Counted from the first letter of the stretch, positions 34,301 through 46,219 are shown. The stretch: 64,000 nt of DNA from Mangifera indica (GCF_011075055.1 NC_058151.1:7892251-7956250); one strand, 5' to 3'. The notes: generated from the sequence alone by a model not told the origin. Made by a program: numbers and translations.

Positions 34301-34685
34301 TGTTAGAAACAATTAAACATGTCAAGATCATAATCTGTGAAATCTGTAAATACGAATTTACGTACCTGTTTCTGTTTTCGATGAAGCGTCTTCGAATTCT
34401 ATGCGAGGTGTTGACGTTAGTCTATTTCCACGACGCCATTTACCCACGTACTGATTTCTATTTGGGAGACTAATTTACTGTGCACTGGTTTTGGTAGGGG
34501 AGAAGAGTTCTCTGTGAAAATGACATTCTCTCATCACTTCTCATAACTCTGCTTTGGGATGCAATTAGGACTTTATATTAGAGTCCAACTGCCAATAATA
34601 ACCGCCAATAACCGCTGATAACTGCCTTTGACAGTTAATCAAATCGGGTCGGGTTGACCCATCATGGGTGGACCCGGATCCAATA
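34301..34685 (-). repeat. Copia-2 5' LTR (385 bp)
   Basis: Right copy of the LTR pair, same length as the left copy. It begins TGTTAGAAAC (plus strand) beside the primer site and ends GGATCCAATA at the GTTAG duplication. Confidence 0.93.
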
Positions 34686-34690
34686 GTTAG

Positions 34691-35038
34691 CAAGTCTAAT
34701 GAAAATGAGTCCATCACTAACAATTGGGGCATCCCCCATTCAATCTTTATGTAGGCATTTGTGTTGAGTTTGGTCCTTTTGGGTTTTGTGTTCCCATTAG
34801 TTGGTTGAAAACTTTCTTATGGGATAGTTGCTCCTATAAAGGAAATGGTGTTGTTTGATCTTCTTTTGTGCCCTTGAGTAGGTGTTTCTATTAGGTTACT
34901 TGAGTCTTTTGGCATAACCTAGGGACTTGTCCTAGGTATGCTTTGTCCTAGGCTTAATCTAGGGGTTTTGTCCTAGATAAGCCTTTGTACATTCTCATTC
35001 TCTTTGTTATAAAATTATTAATTACCAAAAAAAAAAAA
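34691..35038 (+). other. LINE 2 3' untranslated region and poly(A)
   Basis: Sequence directly continuing LINE 2 after the copia-2 duplication. It is T-rich with a repeated CCTAGG/TTGTCCTAG word (34916-34980), and ends AATTACC plus 13 A. Copia RT sequence starts one base later. Confidence 0.82.
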
Positions 35039-35039
35039 A

Positions 35040-36207
35040 CCTTGTAGAGGACATCTATATGATGTAACCAAATGGTTTCGTTCTTATTAGACAAACAGAT
35101 AAAGTATGCAAAAGGTCCATTTATGAACTTAAGCAGGCTTCAAGAAGCTGGAATATTCATTTTGATTAAGTTGTTCATGAGTTTGTAATTTATCAAGAAT
35201 GAAGATTAACTGTGAGTATACGAGAAAGTCAGTAGGAATGTGACTGCATTTCAAGTATTATTTGTTGATGACATCTTAATTATTGGAAATGACTTACCAA
35301 ACTTATGATCGGTAAAAGTTTGGTTATCTAAGTGTTTATCCATGAAAGACCTATGAGAAATAGCCTATATGTATAGGATTAAAATTTACCGAGATAGAGA
35401 GTATAAACTATTGGGCCTAAGTCAAAAGCACATACATAAACAAGGTATTGACTAGATTTAATATGAAAGAATGGTGTATAACTTTCAAAAGAGATGTGTC
35501 CATATACACAATTTAAAAAAGATAAGATGAGTAGGTTCCCATCTGCTTCGATTATAGGATCAATCATGTACGTCATGTTATGTACAAGAATTAATGTCTC
35601 ATACATATTAAGCGTTTGTAGTAGATATCAATCTGATCTAGGTAAAAAACACTAGATGGTTGTCAAGAACATCTTGAAGTACCTAAGAAGGACTAAAATG
35701 TATTCTTAGTTTATAAAAGGGAATCTGAATTCACTGTATGAGACTACAATGATGTCAATTTCCAAACTGATCAAGATAATTACAAATCCTAATCAGGGTT
35801 GTTTTATTTGAATGGTGGTGTATTTAGCTAGAAAAGCTCTAAGCAAAGTACAACGATTCTACAACAAAGTCTGAGTACATTGCATTTCAAAAGTGGCAAA
35901 AGATGTTGTATGGATTAAGAAGTTCATAACCAAACTTGGAGTGGTTCTGAGTATAACTGAGCCAATTGAGCTCTATTGTGACAATAATGGAACAATTGTG
36001 CAGTCAAAAGAGTCGTGGTCTCTTCAGAGGTTCAAACACAAACTCAAACAAGATCCCCTAATCCAATAGATTTTACAATGAGGTAACATATATATGACCA
36101 TTTGGCAGACTTACTGACAAAGCCTCTATGTAGCAAAAGAATGATAAACATGTAGCCAAACTCGGTATTAGATATATAACCGATTAGCTATAGAGCAAGT
36201 GGGTGAT
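35040..36207 (+). pseudogene. Angela-like copia RT and RNase H, copy B (continuation)
   Basis: Resumes after LINE 2 with EDIYMM-stop-PNGFVLIRQTDKVC, then KRSIYELKQASRSWNIHFD (RT block) and FQVLFVDDILIIGND, where the catalytic Y-V-D-D is F-V-D-D. RNase H and tail follow: SIIGSIMYVMLCTRI, AKDVVWIKKFITKLGVV and EPIELYCDNNGTIVQSK. About 360 bases of RT expected between the linker at 20593 and this point are missing. A purine-rich stretch 36192-36207 precedes LTR C. Frames shift at least four times. Confidence 0.88.
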
Positions 36208-37868
36208 TGTTTGGGTAGAAACCTTAGAGCTAATTAATAATTAATAAAGGATTTATTATTATTCGATTTATATGTTGTCTATTTATATAATCGTGCGAAT
36301 AACACGCTCTTAGAATGGTAGAACTGTGAAGAGGGGATCAGATGACTAATCTTGGGAACCCTATGTACACTTTTAGTGGTCATTCTAGAAACATCCGTAA
36401 TCCTGACATTACAATGAATAAGAGCATATGTAATGACAATGGGATCACTATAGTGTTGAGTGACCCTACAAAAGTGTGATAGTTTTCATGCATTAAAGTT
36501 ATTGTAGACAGTTTGGTGTAACACATAGGAGTATGTTGTAGATTTGTTCATCAAACTTACTCAATCAAAGGATATCCATATGGATGGTTGCCCCAGTGTG
36601 TATGGAATAAATCCGTTGAACACTACAAGTGTATCTGATCTTTGACTTGAGGTCATCATATTGTCTTGTATAAGGATCAATATAGTTTGACACTACCAAA
36701 CATGCCATTGCAATTAAAGTCATTATAAAAGTAGTAATCGACCATATTATGAGGTATATAATTGATCAATAAAAAATTCGTTACTCTTGAGCATAAGATA
36801 AAATATCTCACATGAGAATACTAAGTAACATCTATGACAGTTGGAATCTGTGGCCATAGTGGGATGAGGTTGTTGCCTAATCCATGTTAATTATTGATGT
36901 ATAACAATTCATATGAGGAACTATTGAGATAGACACTTTTCTGTGTCTCAACCTCGATAAATATTGATTATCAAAAAGATTTAATTGCACGTAACTATGA
37001 TGTTGTAAAAGTTTAAGAGATGTCTGTCGACACTCTGTTGTTCAGATGGCCATGATGCTTTGCTAAAGGACAATCTTGATTTGTCTCTAAATTTAGCCTG
37101 AATTCAGACACTACCGCTTCAATAGAGAGCTTATGGATCATATGCATATAGGGATTGATTCGAACTTAAAGGTAAAGATTATTTGATGATAATTCTAGTG
37201 TTTACGAAAAGATAGAATTTGGTTGACTGTGTTTTGACCAACGAAGACCTTAGTGTTCGTGGTATCATTTGGCACCATACAAATTATAAAAGACGTGGTT
37301 CTTCAGCCGTGAAAGGCCGAAGTGTATGTCATGCATTCCCTATTCATGCTTTGAAAACATGGTAGGTGGCACACTTGTGTACTGCCCGTGCATGTTATGA
37401 AACATATTGGTTGTGTATGTTTACATTTCAGTCATGTATGTATGTTAAAGGTGTCAAGTCTTGATAAAATTCTTGTCATACTCATACACCTACACATATT
37501 TAAAAGGGCGTTAAAATTAAAGAAAAAGAGGAATACATACACAACATAACCTTTAACCCTAGTTTGCTGATTTTCTCTTCTTCTTCTTGTGTACAAAAAA
37601 AATCTAGTAAAGAAGCTCTAGTAGCTGTCTCCTTGGATTACCTTTGGCGTGTACATGCTTTGCATGGATACCAAGGTGCTGCCTCTCAGTTGGATAATGT
37701 TCAGCCTTAAGCTATGTGAAGATTTAGAGAAGCCACCAGTATAGGTATAAAGTCTAAAACACCTTATGTGAGTTTTATATGTCTAAAATAAGTATCTTGG
37801 TTAGGGTTTTTGAGATTTTTTATTCTTTAAAAAATTTTATTGGTTATCGACGCCTTGAAAACCTTACA
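36208..37868 (+). mobile_element. Angela-like copia LTR C (3' LTR, 1661 bp)
   Basis: It starts TGTTTGGGTAGAAACC right after the purine tract and ends CCTTGAAAACCTTACA, so TG...CA is intact. It aligns over its length with LTRs A and B. No primer site follows; another copia gag fragment does. The 5 bp after it (AGCCA) cannot be matched because the left end of LTR B is truncated. Confidence 0.82.
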
Positions 37869-38161
37869 AGCCAGTACATCAAAACACACTAAGCTTTCAT
37901 AAGGGCAAAGTTGGCAAAAATAAGGTAATTTGCTTTCGATGTGGTAAGTCTGACCACTGAAACAAGCATTGCAAAACTTTTCTAGCTAATGATTAAAGGA
38001 AGACTAAGTCTTTCACTTAGGTAAAACTGAGAATTGAACATTTTCTCAAAATCTCAGAGTATTTAACATAAGATTCAAATTCTCACATTTGTTTAATATG
38101 AAGAAACTGAGGCATAGTGGATGCTAACCAAGAGGAAAAGTGGACCTATAAGTTGGAAATA
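37869..38161 (+). pseudogene. Copia gag zinc knuckle and protease fragment
   Basis: FHKGKVGKNKVICFRCGKSD then a stop and NKHCKTF gives a CCHC knuckle C-x2-C-x4-H-x4-C with a stop just after its H. About 20 codons on, LKISEYLT-stop-DSNSHICLI parallels the protease W-x-L-D-T-G-x-x-S-H-I-C, with D-S-N for D-T-G. GKVDL-stop-VGN matches the G-E-V-D-L-R-V-G-N block near 38145. It is in the same orientation as the gag N-terminal fragment at 298-585. Confidence 0.72.
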
Positions 38162-38926
38162 TGGTACTTGTACACCATATTTCCTTATTTTAATTAGATT
38201 TGTTAGTTTTATTTAATTTTAATCTTAATTTCATGATATTTCCTTATTTTATGTTTATTTTGTGATTTTAAGAGATTTAATGAAGATTTAGAGGCAATCA
38301 GAACAAATCTAGAATGAATCAGAAAGAATTTGATAGCTTACATATATTCCAATAGGATTTCCTAATATAGACAAGGTTTCCTAATACAGGCAAGATTTCC
38401 TAATGTAAGCAAGATTTCCTAATACAAGCGGAAGTTTCTTAATATAGAGAGCTAAAATAGGAAATTATTACATGCAGAAACAAGAAACTACTAAAACCAA
38501 AATTGGAAACTATTGCGAACATATCTAATAAAATCTATATAATCCTAATATATCCAAGGTTCTTATATACACGTTAGCTATCAACCTTAGGCAATTTAAA
38601 GACATCTTTCAAGCAAAATATGGGTTATTTTCTGCCTCTTCAACTTTCTAGCCACCAAAACTTCATTGGAGATCAAGGATTAAACACAAAAACACAAGAT
38701 TAAAGGCCAAGACTTGTGGATTTCATCAAGATTCAAGAAGATCAAGCTACAACATTCCACCAAGATCGTATATCTTCATCTTCTTATTCTTTTGAGCGTA
38801 TAAATTATTAATTTTTTTTTGGTTACTGTTATGAGTGCTTAAACATATTTTCTAATAAAATTTATGATGATGTTTTTGATTTAATGATTGGAAATTAATT
38901 TCTTGTGTGATATTAATGGTCATATA
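38162..38926 (-). mobile_element. Second copy of the 1.28 kb LTR family, distal part
   Basis: Minus-strand continuation of 48564-48025 across the gypsy insertion. The total, ~1.3 kb, matches the copy at 20952 (1278 bp). The proximal part aligns clearly, this distal part only loosely, so the left end is approximate. A TATA-like GTATATAAG lies on the minus strand near 38575. An 11-bp perfect inverted repeat, GGAAATATGGT/ACCATATTTCC, sits at 38155-38184, spanning the presumed left end. Confidence 0.5.
38358..38453. repeat. Minisatellite, 19-bp unit x ~5
   Basis: TTTCCTAATR-type units begin at 38358, 38377, 38396, 38415 and 38435 (periods 19, 19, 19, 20). The unit resembles TTTCCTAATACAGGCAAGA with point changes; the last is TTTCTTAATATAG. 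Confidence 0.85.
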
Positions 38927-39170
38927 TGTAACCTCTCCTAACCAATAAGTGTGTTACAAAAAAACGACAATAGTTTCGCTATTTTAGAAGCCTTGGGGAA
39001 TTTTTTTATTATGTCATGTAACACTCATAATTAGGAATTCACACAAATCAGTCCTACCAATCGACTGAATTTTCATCAACTCAATCACAATTAATGGAAT
39101 AAATAAATCATAGTTACTATAAAAAAAATTTCCACCCACAAGAACCTTATAGCCAATTCCAACAATTAAC

Positions 39171-39219
<49 letters not shown>

Positions 39220-41364
39220 GTATATATATTTTCTAATGAGGATATACTAACCACTATATAGATGTACTTGCACATCAATACAACAACCACATATATGCAT
39301 ATAAGAAACAAAATATATACATATTCACCAATATCTATATCAAGTATATATATATACATATATTCACATATACATCCAAAACATATAAATTAACAAAAAT
39401 ATGGTGCCTTTCTCCCTCAGCTTTATGTCTCACTGATACTCCCTGGGAACCTCTATTGTAACTCTTTACCTATAAAAATATTAAATTAAACAGAATGAAT
39501 GACCATGGCTTAGTAAGAAAATCATACTAAATACTCAAAGCAGTTCATATCAGTACTAATCTCTTCCATACTTAGCGTGTCTGGGCTAGTCACATACAAG
39601 GTAATTTACATGTAACATGCATTAACCATATATCATATCTCTCTTTATCACTACACAAATATGATTCACACGTCATGATGTATGCATGTATGAGTGTCAT
39701 GACTTTTATTTTCATATTCTTCTTCTCTTATCTTAAATCTTCTCTGATCGTACATCTTTCTTAACTTTTTTGTTAGCCACATAGGCTTGCATGCATGATT
39801 CTAATGCAAATGACCTTCATAAAATATTTGCTAATTCTTTTATTTTTGTTAATCAAATATTTTCATTGACTGGTCTAAACTACATATGACAGTACATGTA
39901 GTCACCATACGAGGTACAATCCTCTCTTACACGCATATTTCACTATTTTATTTATTGTCAACACAGTATAGTTGACATCTTTCATTGATGTCCATACAGT
40001 ACAGTTGGCTGTCCACAAAGTACAACCAATATCTTTCATTGTTGTCCATATAGTATAACCAATATCTTTCTTCATTGTCCACACAGTACAACTCACATGT
40101 AAAGATTTTAAGCATGTTTCCTACTTTCTTGTATCATATGAGTCATTATAAAACCAAAAAAACACTTATTTTCCATTTTCTAAAAAAATGCATAACTTTG
40201 AAAATGTTTTCCCTCTTTCTTTCTTTTTCTGAAAACATGCATATACTATGATTTCTCATGTATACATGTATAACCATAATATAAAATATATCCATTCATT
40301 GTTTTTCCTTATTCTTTTCACTCCATATCAAATATCATATTATTTTCTCATGCATTTATATATATCTCATGCATCAAATTAATTTCAAAATATGCAACAT
40401 AGGCTTAATATAAGGGTTATTCTACATATCATGCACATAATTAAGCAAACGTTAACCTACATCACATTTAGTGACTCTTTTACCCTTATGGTAAAAAATT
40501 ACATGTTTTCCCTTAGTGCAAATTCTTCCATCAATTCATCATTTCTCACATATTCAACACACAAAATCCACTAAGCTAACCCAAGGAATATGAAATGTCT
40601 AAAATAACCTAATGGCCAAAAATTATGTCATAAGTCTTAATGAATTTCTTTATTCTTTTAAACATAAATCACTTTAATTCTAATACTCCACACACTTATA
40701 CAAGTAAAGGTTATTTAAATAACCTAACTCAAATTACTTCAAGTATGTAAAGTATGAAATTCTTACATTTTCTTTGCTAATTAGGTGATTTAAGCGTATC
40801 CTCCTTCTTTTCTTCTTCCTAGCAACCTTAATCAACCAAGAACATAATCATCCGTCAAAACTCTAAACTTGACATCTCTTAAAAATTAAACTTTTTACCT
40901 TAGAACTTACTAGAATTGATAGATCTACACTTTTTATAACTAGAGACTCTGGAAATTAGGTGGTTTAGCTAGGTGTTTTGGTGAATTTTTGTTTTAAGAA
41001 AAACTTTAGTGAAGTTATGGAGAATTCTTGGCCAAGGAAGAAGAAAATGAATAGTTTTGTTGTTTTATAAGCTTTTTGGACTAATTTACTCTTAGCCTTC
41101 TCCAAAAATGATTATTTTATCCTTAGTCAATTACTAAAAACCCTTAGCACCATTATATAATTTCAACTGTGTCATTCAATTTACATTCCCACTTTGTCTC
41201 TTAAATCCTTCTAAAATAACCATTTTACCCCCTTTGAAAATTATTGCTCATTTAGTAGTTTTAAAGAATTTTTTTACAATTTCTGTAAACAACAAGTTAT
41301 AGATCAACTCTAGGGGTAATTTTGGAAGTAGAGTTTACTACCATACCTAAATCCAGATGTTACA
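38927..41364 (-). repeat. Gypsy-1 3' LTR (2438 bp)
   Basis: On the minus strand it starts TGTAACATCTGGATTTAGG and ends GGAGAGGTTACA. It includes a (TA)n tract at about 39172-39212. Six hundred bases longer than its partner, which has lost the segment matching about 38938-39491 plus smaller pieces. Confidence 0.92.
39172..39230. repeat. (TA)n microsatellite
   Basis: About 40 bases of pure TA followed by TATG/TATA interruptions, inside the gypsy-1 3' LTR. Confidence 0.95.
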
Positions 41365-41378
41365 TTTCTTCCCCCTTT
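41365..41378 (-). other. Gypsy-1 polypurine tract
   Basis: Minus strand reads AAAGGGGGAAGAAA immediately before the LTR start TGTAACATC. This is the plus-strand primer for reverse transcription. Confidence 0.9.
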
Positions 41379-41379
41379 A

Positions 41380-41801
41380 GAAGAATTTTGTCCTCGAAGT
41401 TTAAACAAATAGGTTGGAAAATCTCTCTCTCATCTGTTGCTTAACCTCCCATGTGGCTTCTTTCACCTTATGATCCTTCCGTAATGCTTTCACTATGGAA
41501 TTGTCTTATTTCGGAGCTCTTTCATTTTCCTATCTAGTATATGCACCGGTTGCTCCTCATAAGCTAAATCTTCTTTTAATTCCACATTATCTAATTTCAA
41601 TACATGTGAAGGATCGCTGATGTGCTTTCTCAGCAAAGAAATATGAAATGCATTATGAACTCGATTCATACTAGGTGGAAGTGCAAGTCTACAAGCCACC
41701 TTGCCCACTCTTTCTAAAATTTCAAATGGGCCACTAAATCTTAGGGCAAGTCTCCCTTTTCTTCTAAATCTCATCACGTGCTTGTAAGGGGCTACTTTCA
41801 C
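41380..41801 (-). pseudogene. Gypsy-1 integrase C-terminus and chromodomain
   Basis: 41801-41493 reads KVAPYKHVMRFRRKGRLALR, FSGPFEILERVGKVACRLAL and VHNAFHISLLRKHI, the GPF/Y module of plant chromoviruses. After a one-base frameshift at about 41495 the chromodomain-like tail continues: VKALRKDHKVKEATWEVKQQ, whose E-A-T-W-E core is the signature. It ends before the polypurine tract. A chromodomain is thought to steer integration to marked chromatin. Confidence 0.88.
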
Positions 41802-42830
41802 AAAAACTTTGTCACCCGGTTAAAACTTTATTTCTTTCCTTTTCAAATCTATATAGCTCTTTTATCTGTCCTGAGCTTGCTTCAATCTGGTCTTGATAGT
41901 CTTTATGTCTTCCACCATCCTCTAGGTTAACTCAGGCCCAAGAACTTGACTCAAATCATCTCACTCTACTATGTCATCCCAATATAATGGGGATCTACAC
42001 TTTTTTCCATAAAAAGTCTCATATGGTGTCATTTTAATGGTGGACTAGTAGCTATTATTATATACAAATTCTATCAATGGAACCATTTCATGCCAGGTTG
42101 TTTTGTAATCTAAACAACAAGCCTTAACATATCCTCTAGTAGATGGTTCACCCTTTTTGTCTAGCCATCTGTTTGAGGATGATATGTTGATTCACCCTTT
42201 CTATCTGACCTTAACATATACAAATTTTATCAATAGAACAATGCTCTCTGTAAATTACCCTAAAAAGCTGAAACAAATCTAGGGTCTCTGTCTGACACAA
42301 TAGTTTTGGGTACACCATGTAATTTCATAATTTCCCATACATAAATCTAGGCCAGTTGATCTAAAGTAAAACTATCTTTCACTGGAATAAAATGTGTTGA
42401 TTTAGTTAATCTATCTACGATCATCATAGTGCATTATAGCCTTTCTGTACTTAAGGTAGGCCAATGATAAAATCCATTGAAATATCTTCCCAGTTCTATT
42501 CAAAAATACTAATGGGTGGAGCAAACCTGAAAGTCTCTGATGCTCGGCCTTGACCTATTGACATACCAAACACTTGGCTACATAGTCACCAATATCTTTC
42601 TTCATACCTATCCACTAATAAGTTTTCTTTAAATCCTGATACATCTTTCCTCCCCTAGAGTGGGTAGTGTAAAGTGTATCATGTACTTCACTTAAGATTT
42701 TATTTCTTAATTCCATATCTTGGGGAATACATACCCTATTTCTAAACCTGAGCATGTCATGAATCATTTGAAACTCAATTGCTTTCCCCTCACATATCTG
42801 TTGACTCATTTTCTGGCACTACAAATCTTT
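41802..42830 (-). pseudogene. Gypsy-1 integrase
   Basis: The open piece 42809-42615 gives FRNRVCIPQDMELRNKILSE and HDTLYTTHSRGGKMYQDLKK: the H-x4-H half of the HHCC zinc finger region. The C-x2-C half (CLVCQ-like) is recognisable near 42560. The catalytic core (42000-42500) is broken but shows IDFIIG- and ERVNQ-type residues. Stops are present throughout. Confidence 0.75.
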
Positions 42831-43523
42831 TACTTGCTTCTCTCTTATTTCATCAAGGAGATTAGATTGAATTTCCAATCCGGCCACCCAACTCCCTATC
42901 ACCGAAATATATTCCCTATGAAACTCTTCCTATAACTTTATCTGAGTGGTGAGATGAGTTATGGCAATCTTTCTACTCAAGGCATTAACTACCATATTTG
43001 CTTTACTCGACTGATATTTAATGTCACAGTCATAATCTTTGACTAGCTCTAACCATCTTCTTTGCCGCATATTCAAGTCTTTTTGACTGAAAAAATATTT
43101 TAGACTTTTATGGTCGGTGTAGATATTACATTTAACTCTTTATAAATAATGCCTCAAAATTTTTAAAGCAAAAACCACTACCGCTAATTCCAAATCATGG
43201 GTAAGGTAGCATGTTTCATAATCTTTTAATTGCCAAGAGGCGTACGCTATCACCTTATCCCTCTGCATCAACACGACCCCCAAGCCATTATGCGAGACAT
43301 CACAATAAATGTCATAGTATACACCTTCCTCTGGTAATACTAAAATAAGAGCTATAGTCAACCATCTTTTTAGCTCTTGGAAGCTCTTTTCAGAAGCATT
43401 TGTCCATGGAAAAGGAGTTCCTTGTCTAATGAGAGTTGTAAGTGGCCTCACCAACTGGGCAAAACCTTGTACAAATCTCTTGTAATAACCAGTTAGCCTT
43501 AAAAAGCTTATAATCTCTTTCAC
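42831..43523 (-). pseudogene. Gypsy-1 RNase H
   Basis: Open 43523-43140: [57 protein letters not shown] and [20 protein letters not shown]. The catalytic pattern D-A-S is D-V-S here ([10 protein letters not shown]) and the E of D-L-E-L-A is intact. After a stop the sequence goes on with [20 protein letters not shown] and ends near NALSRK. It follows the RT with one frame change. Confidence 0.88.
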
Positions 43524-43625
43524 CTTCTTTGGCCTCGCCTATTCAAATATTGTTTCCACTTTACTAGGGTCTACAACTATACCTTCCTTAGTAACCACGT
43601 GTCCCAAAAATACTACTTAGTCTAA

Positions 43626-44297
43626 CTAGAATTCACACTTAGAGAATTTGGCATACAATTTCTTTTCTCTCAATCTTTGTAGCACAAATCTCAAGTGTTT
43701 GGTATGTTCTTCTTCTGATTTGGAGTATATCAAGGTATCATCAATAAATACTACTAAGAATTTGTCAAGGCAATCATGAAATACTTGATTCATTAAATCC
43801 ATAAAGATTATTGGGGCATTAGTCAATCCAAAAGGCATCACCACAAACTCGTAGTGCTCGTAGTGGGTTTGAAAAGTTGTCTTCGAAATATCTTGCTCTA
43901 CAATCCTTACCTGGTGATAACTCGACGTCAAGTCAATTTTGGAAAACACAGAAGCTCCCCTCAATTGATCAAATAAAACATTAATTCGAGGCAATGGGTA
44001 TTTATTCTTCACTGTCAGTTTATTCAACTCCCTATAATCTATGTACATAAAAAGCGACCTATCTTTCTTTTTGACAAATAGTATAGGCGATCTCCAAGGA
44101 GAGTGATTAGGTCTAATAAAACCTTTATCTAAAAGGTCATGCAATTGTTTCTTTAATTCTTGTAATTTAGATAGAGCCATCCAGTAGAGGGCCTTTGAAA
44201 TTGGGGTTGAGCAAGGTTCTAACTCTATACTAAACTCCAGCTCCCTCTCTAGAGGTAAACCTAGTAGCTTATCAGAAAAACATATGGGAAATCTCAT
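43626..44297 (-). pseudogene. Gypsy-1 reverse transcriptase (223 open codons)
   Basis: The longest open frame in the window. It holds [20 protein letters not shown], the fingers [75 protein letters not shown] and the catalytic [17 protein letters not shown]; the F-I-D-D box is complete. Usual R-S-P-Y-R and K-K-D-G become W-R-S-P and K-K-D-R. The frame is closed just downstream by a frameshift before RNase H. Could still look intact to a gene predictor. Confidence 0.93.
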
Positions 44298-44459
44298 ACT
44301 ATTGGTACATCTTGAACCCCCAATCTTTGAATATCACGTTTATGTACCACATGAGCTAAATATCCTGTACACCATTTTTTCAACAATTTTTGCAATTTTA
44401 CACTGTTGATCATTTACTGGGCTGATGACCCTCTCCGAAACTAAAGAGATCCCCACTAT

Positions 44460-44910
44460 CAAGTTGGAATTAAACCTTTTCTTTCTACAGTCAATCTCGA
44501 CTCTATATCTTTCTAAGAAATCAATTGCTAGGATAACATCAAATCAAGCATATCAAAGACAATCAAGTCCACTTCTAACTCTCTCCTATGTATCATTACC
44601 CTCTGGTCGCTTAACATCTTATTAGTAATCACACTCCTACCATTCGACATTTCAACTCTAATGGAATGGGTAGATCTAACAGGCACTAAACCTCATTTCA
44701 ATAACCCTCTGTGCAATAAAGGAGTGTGTAGCTCCTGAATCAATTAATGCATACAAAGAAACAAAATGAAATAAGAGTTGACCAGTAATAGAAGATGGGT
44801 TAGCCTCCGCCTGACTATGGGTAGTTGTATAGACCCATGCATTAGTACCTCTCCCTGGCTGTATTGGCGAAAACGAGATTTGTTGTGGCTGTATCAGGAC
44901 TAGCACCTTT
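44460..44910 (-). pseudogene. Gypsy-1 protease
   Basis: 44906-44676 includes FHFVSLYALIDSGATHSFIA, with the active-site D-S-G-A-T intact. Downstream in another frame the typical I-I-L-G-M-D-x-L block is recognisable around 44540. Chromovirus protease cleaves the polyprotein. Stops near 44676 and 44530. Confidence 0.82.
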
Positions 44911-44929
44911 GTATTCTGGCAATCCTTTG

Positions 44930-45995
44930 CTATATGCCTTGGTTGTCAGCATCTATAACAAATCACCTGTTTCTGCTAGTACCAATATTCCCCACTATGA
45001 TATTTCCCACAAATCTGACATTGGGGAATATTTTCTTTTCTAGGCTTCTTGTCACTCTTTCCGCCTTTTTTATTTGCTTTTGACTAGAATTTTCTTTTTG
45101 CCCTGTTGTTTATGAAACTAGAGCCAATTGAACTACCCCTTGATGGAGGTGTTGTCATGGAGGGTGCATTCCTAGATAGCTTATTAACATATACCTCTAA
45201 CCTCAATGCTCTTTCCAATGCCTCTTCATAAGTTTGAGGAGGTTGTGGTCCAGTTAGCACATGCAAAGCTATCTCTGGTCTAAGGCCTTGAAGAAATCTG
45301 TCCAGTCGAAGACTTGATGTACTTACCATTCTTGGAGCAAAACTAGATAGGACATCAAAACAGGTAGAATAATCCTTTACTGAACCCTCCCCCTGCTGCA
45401 AAGAAATGAACTCCTGAACTTTGCCTGCTATTATATTAGTTGTTCTGTATTGGGCCTCAAATGCGCTTTTGAACTCCTACTAGGTCATCAGATCCATATT
45501 TCTAGTTTCTTTAAGTAGGTCCCACCATACGCAGACCTCTCCCCTCATCAAGAAACTGACATACCAAATTTTTTCTCCATTATTCATAGGAAAAAAATCC
45601 ATGGTACTTTCCACCTGCTTGATCCACTCGTCAGCCACCAAATGATCTTTAATACCTTTAAATTTAGGAGGGGTAAGCTGACTAGGTAAGGAATAAACGG
45701 GCTCAAGCCACCTCTAAGCTCCAACTTCTCCTTTCCTCTCATTCCTTATTTCATTTTTTATTTCTTTTATGACCTCCTTATGAATCTCACTTTTAATCTC
45801 ATCTCGGATGGTATCTCTAGCTATATTTTCAGGTGTAGGCCTATCTTAACTCTCGATCAACACCTGACGGACTATATCTCTAATTTCTGCTAGCCCAAAT
45901 CCTGAACCACCTGACGAGGTAGGGTTAGAAGGCTTTCTCGTCTCTCTTTGAATACCCTTTCCACGACCCCGTCCTCGTCTTGTGGTACTCCTCAT
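44930..45995 (-). pseudogene. Gypsy-1 gag with tandem zinc knuckles
   Basis: The ATG at 45995 starts MRSTTRRGRGRGKGIQRET. Then TPPKFKG, ADEWIKQVESTMDF (gag core), and 45401-45084 YSTCFDVLSSFAPRMVSTSS with LQGLRPEIALHVLTG. Two knuckles follow near 45025-44935: CQICGKYHSGE with its last C changed to Y, and CYRC-stop-QPRHIAKDC. Stops at about 45847 and 45714 and in the second knuckle break the gene. Confidence 0.85.
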
Positions 45996-46203
45996 CTAAT
46001 AACTGTGTAAGTGTTACTATATAAGGACTTTACATTCTACTATTGGAATACAGGCAAAGAAAACAACTTACTATAGTCGATTCTCGACAGCTGATCTATT
46101 AGACATGAAGGGCGCCTGTGCATTACCAAAATACAAAACTACATATATATTATATTATATTATAATATATTCTATTATATCTACCTTTAAAAGCCCAAAT
46201 CAC

Positions 46204-46215
46204 ACTCTGATACCA
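46204..46215 (-). other. Gypsy-1 primer-binding site
   Basis: Minus strand TGGTATCAGAGT matches 11 of 12 bases of the initiator tRNA-Met complement, four bases from the LTR end. The ~210-base leader (45996-46203) follows, with TATAAT-type repeats and no gene. Confidence 0.9.
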
Positions 46216-46219
46216 AAAA

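Larger units (their letters stand above)
27124..34685 (-). mobile_element. Copia-2: complete copia element, LTR to LTR, 7562 bp
   Basis: Two direct repeats of 385 bp (27124-27508 and 34301-34685) bound the element. GTTAG flanks both sides (27119-27123, 34686-34690), a perfect 5-bp duplication. A primer site complementary to initiator tRNA-Met abuts the right LTR, so the element is read on the minus strand. Gag/protease, integrase, RT and RNase H remnants follow in copia order from right to left. All are heavily broken. The LTRs differ at about 28 of 385 positions by my count, nearly all transitions. At 7.6 kb it is longer than typical 5 kb copia elements, partly because of a ~1.2 kb leader. 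Confidence 0.93.
20734..35038 (+). mobile_element. LINE 2: L1-like element split by a solo LTR and a copia element
   Basis: Coding order on the plus strand is ORF1 (22418-23625), endonuclease, RT, zf-RVT (to about 27118); the 3' untranslated end and a poly(A) of 13 A (35026-35038) lie beyond the copia insert. After the tail, copia RT sequence resumes at once (35040). Excising the inserts leaves ~5.4 kb. The 5' end is approximate: copia B coding homology ends at about 20593, and 20734-20951 has no other assignment. A short shared CTTG at both junctions might be a target duplication. Confidence 0.72.

Noticed and set aside
38110..38114. AGGCA as the left target duplication of the LTR ending at 48564
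   Set aside because: It matches 48565-48569, but the copia protease reading continues past it to about 38160 and the following bases do not look like an LTR end; probably chance.
43626..44297. Functional gypsy reverse transcriptase gene
   Set aside because: The 223-codon frame has an intact F-I-D-D box but is cut off from protease and RNase H by frameshifts and stops; it is a fragment.
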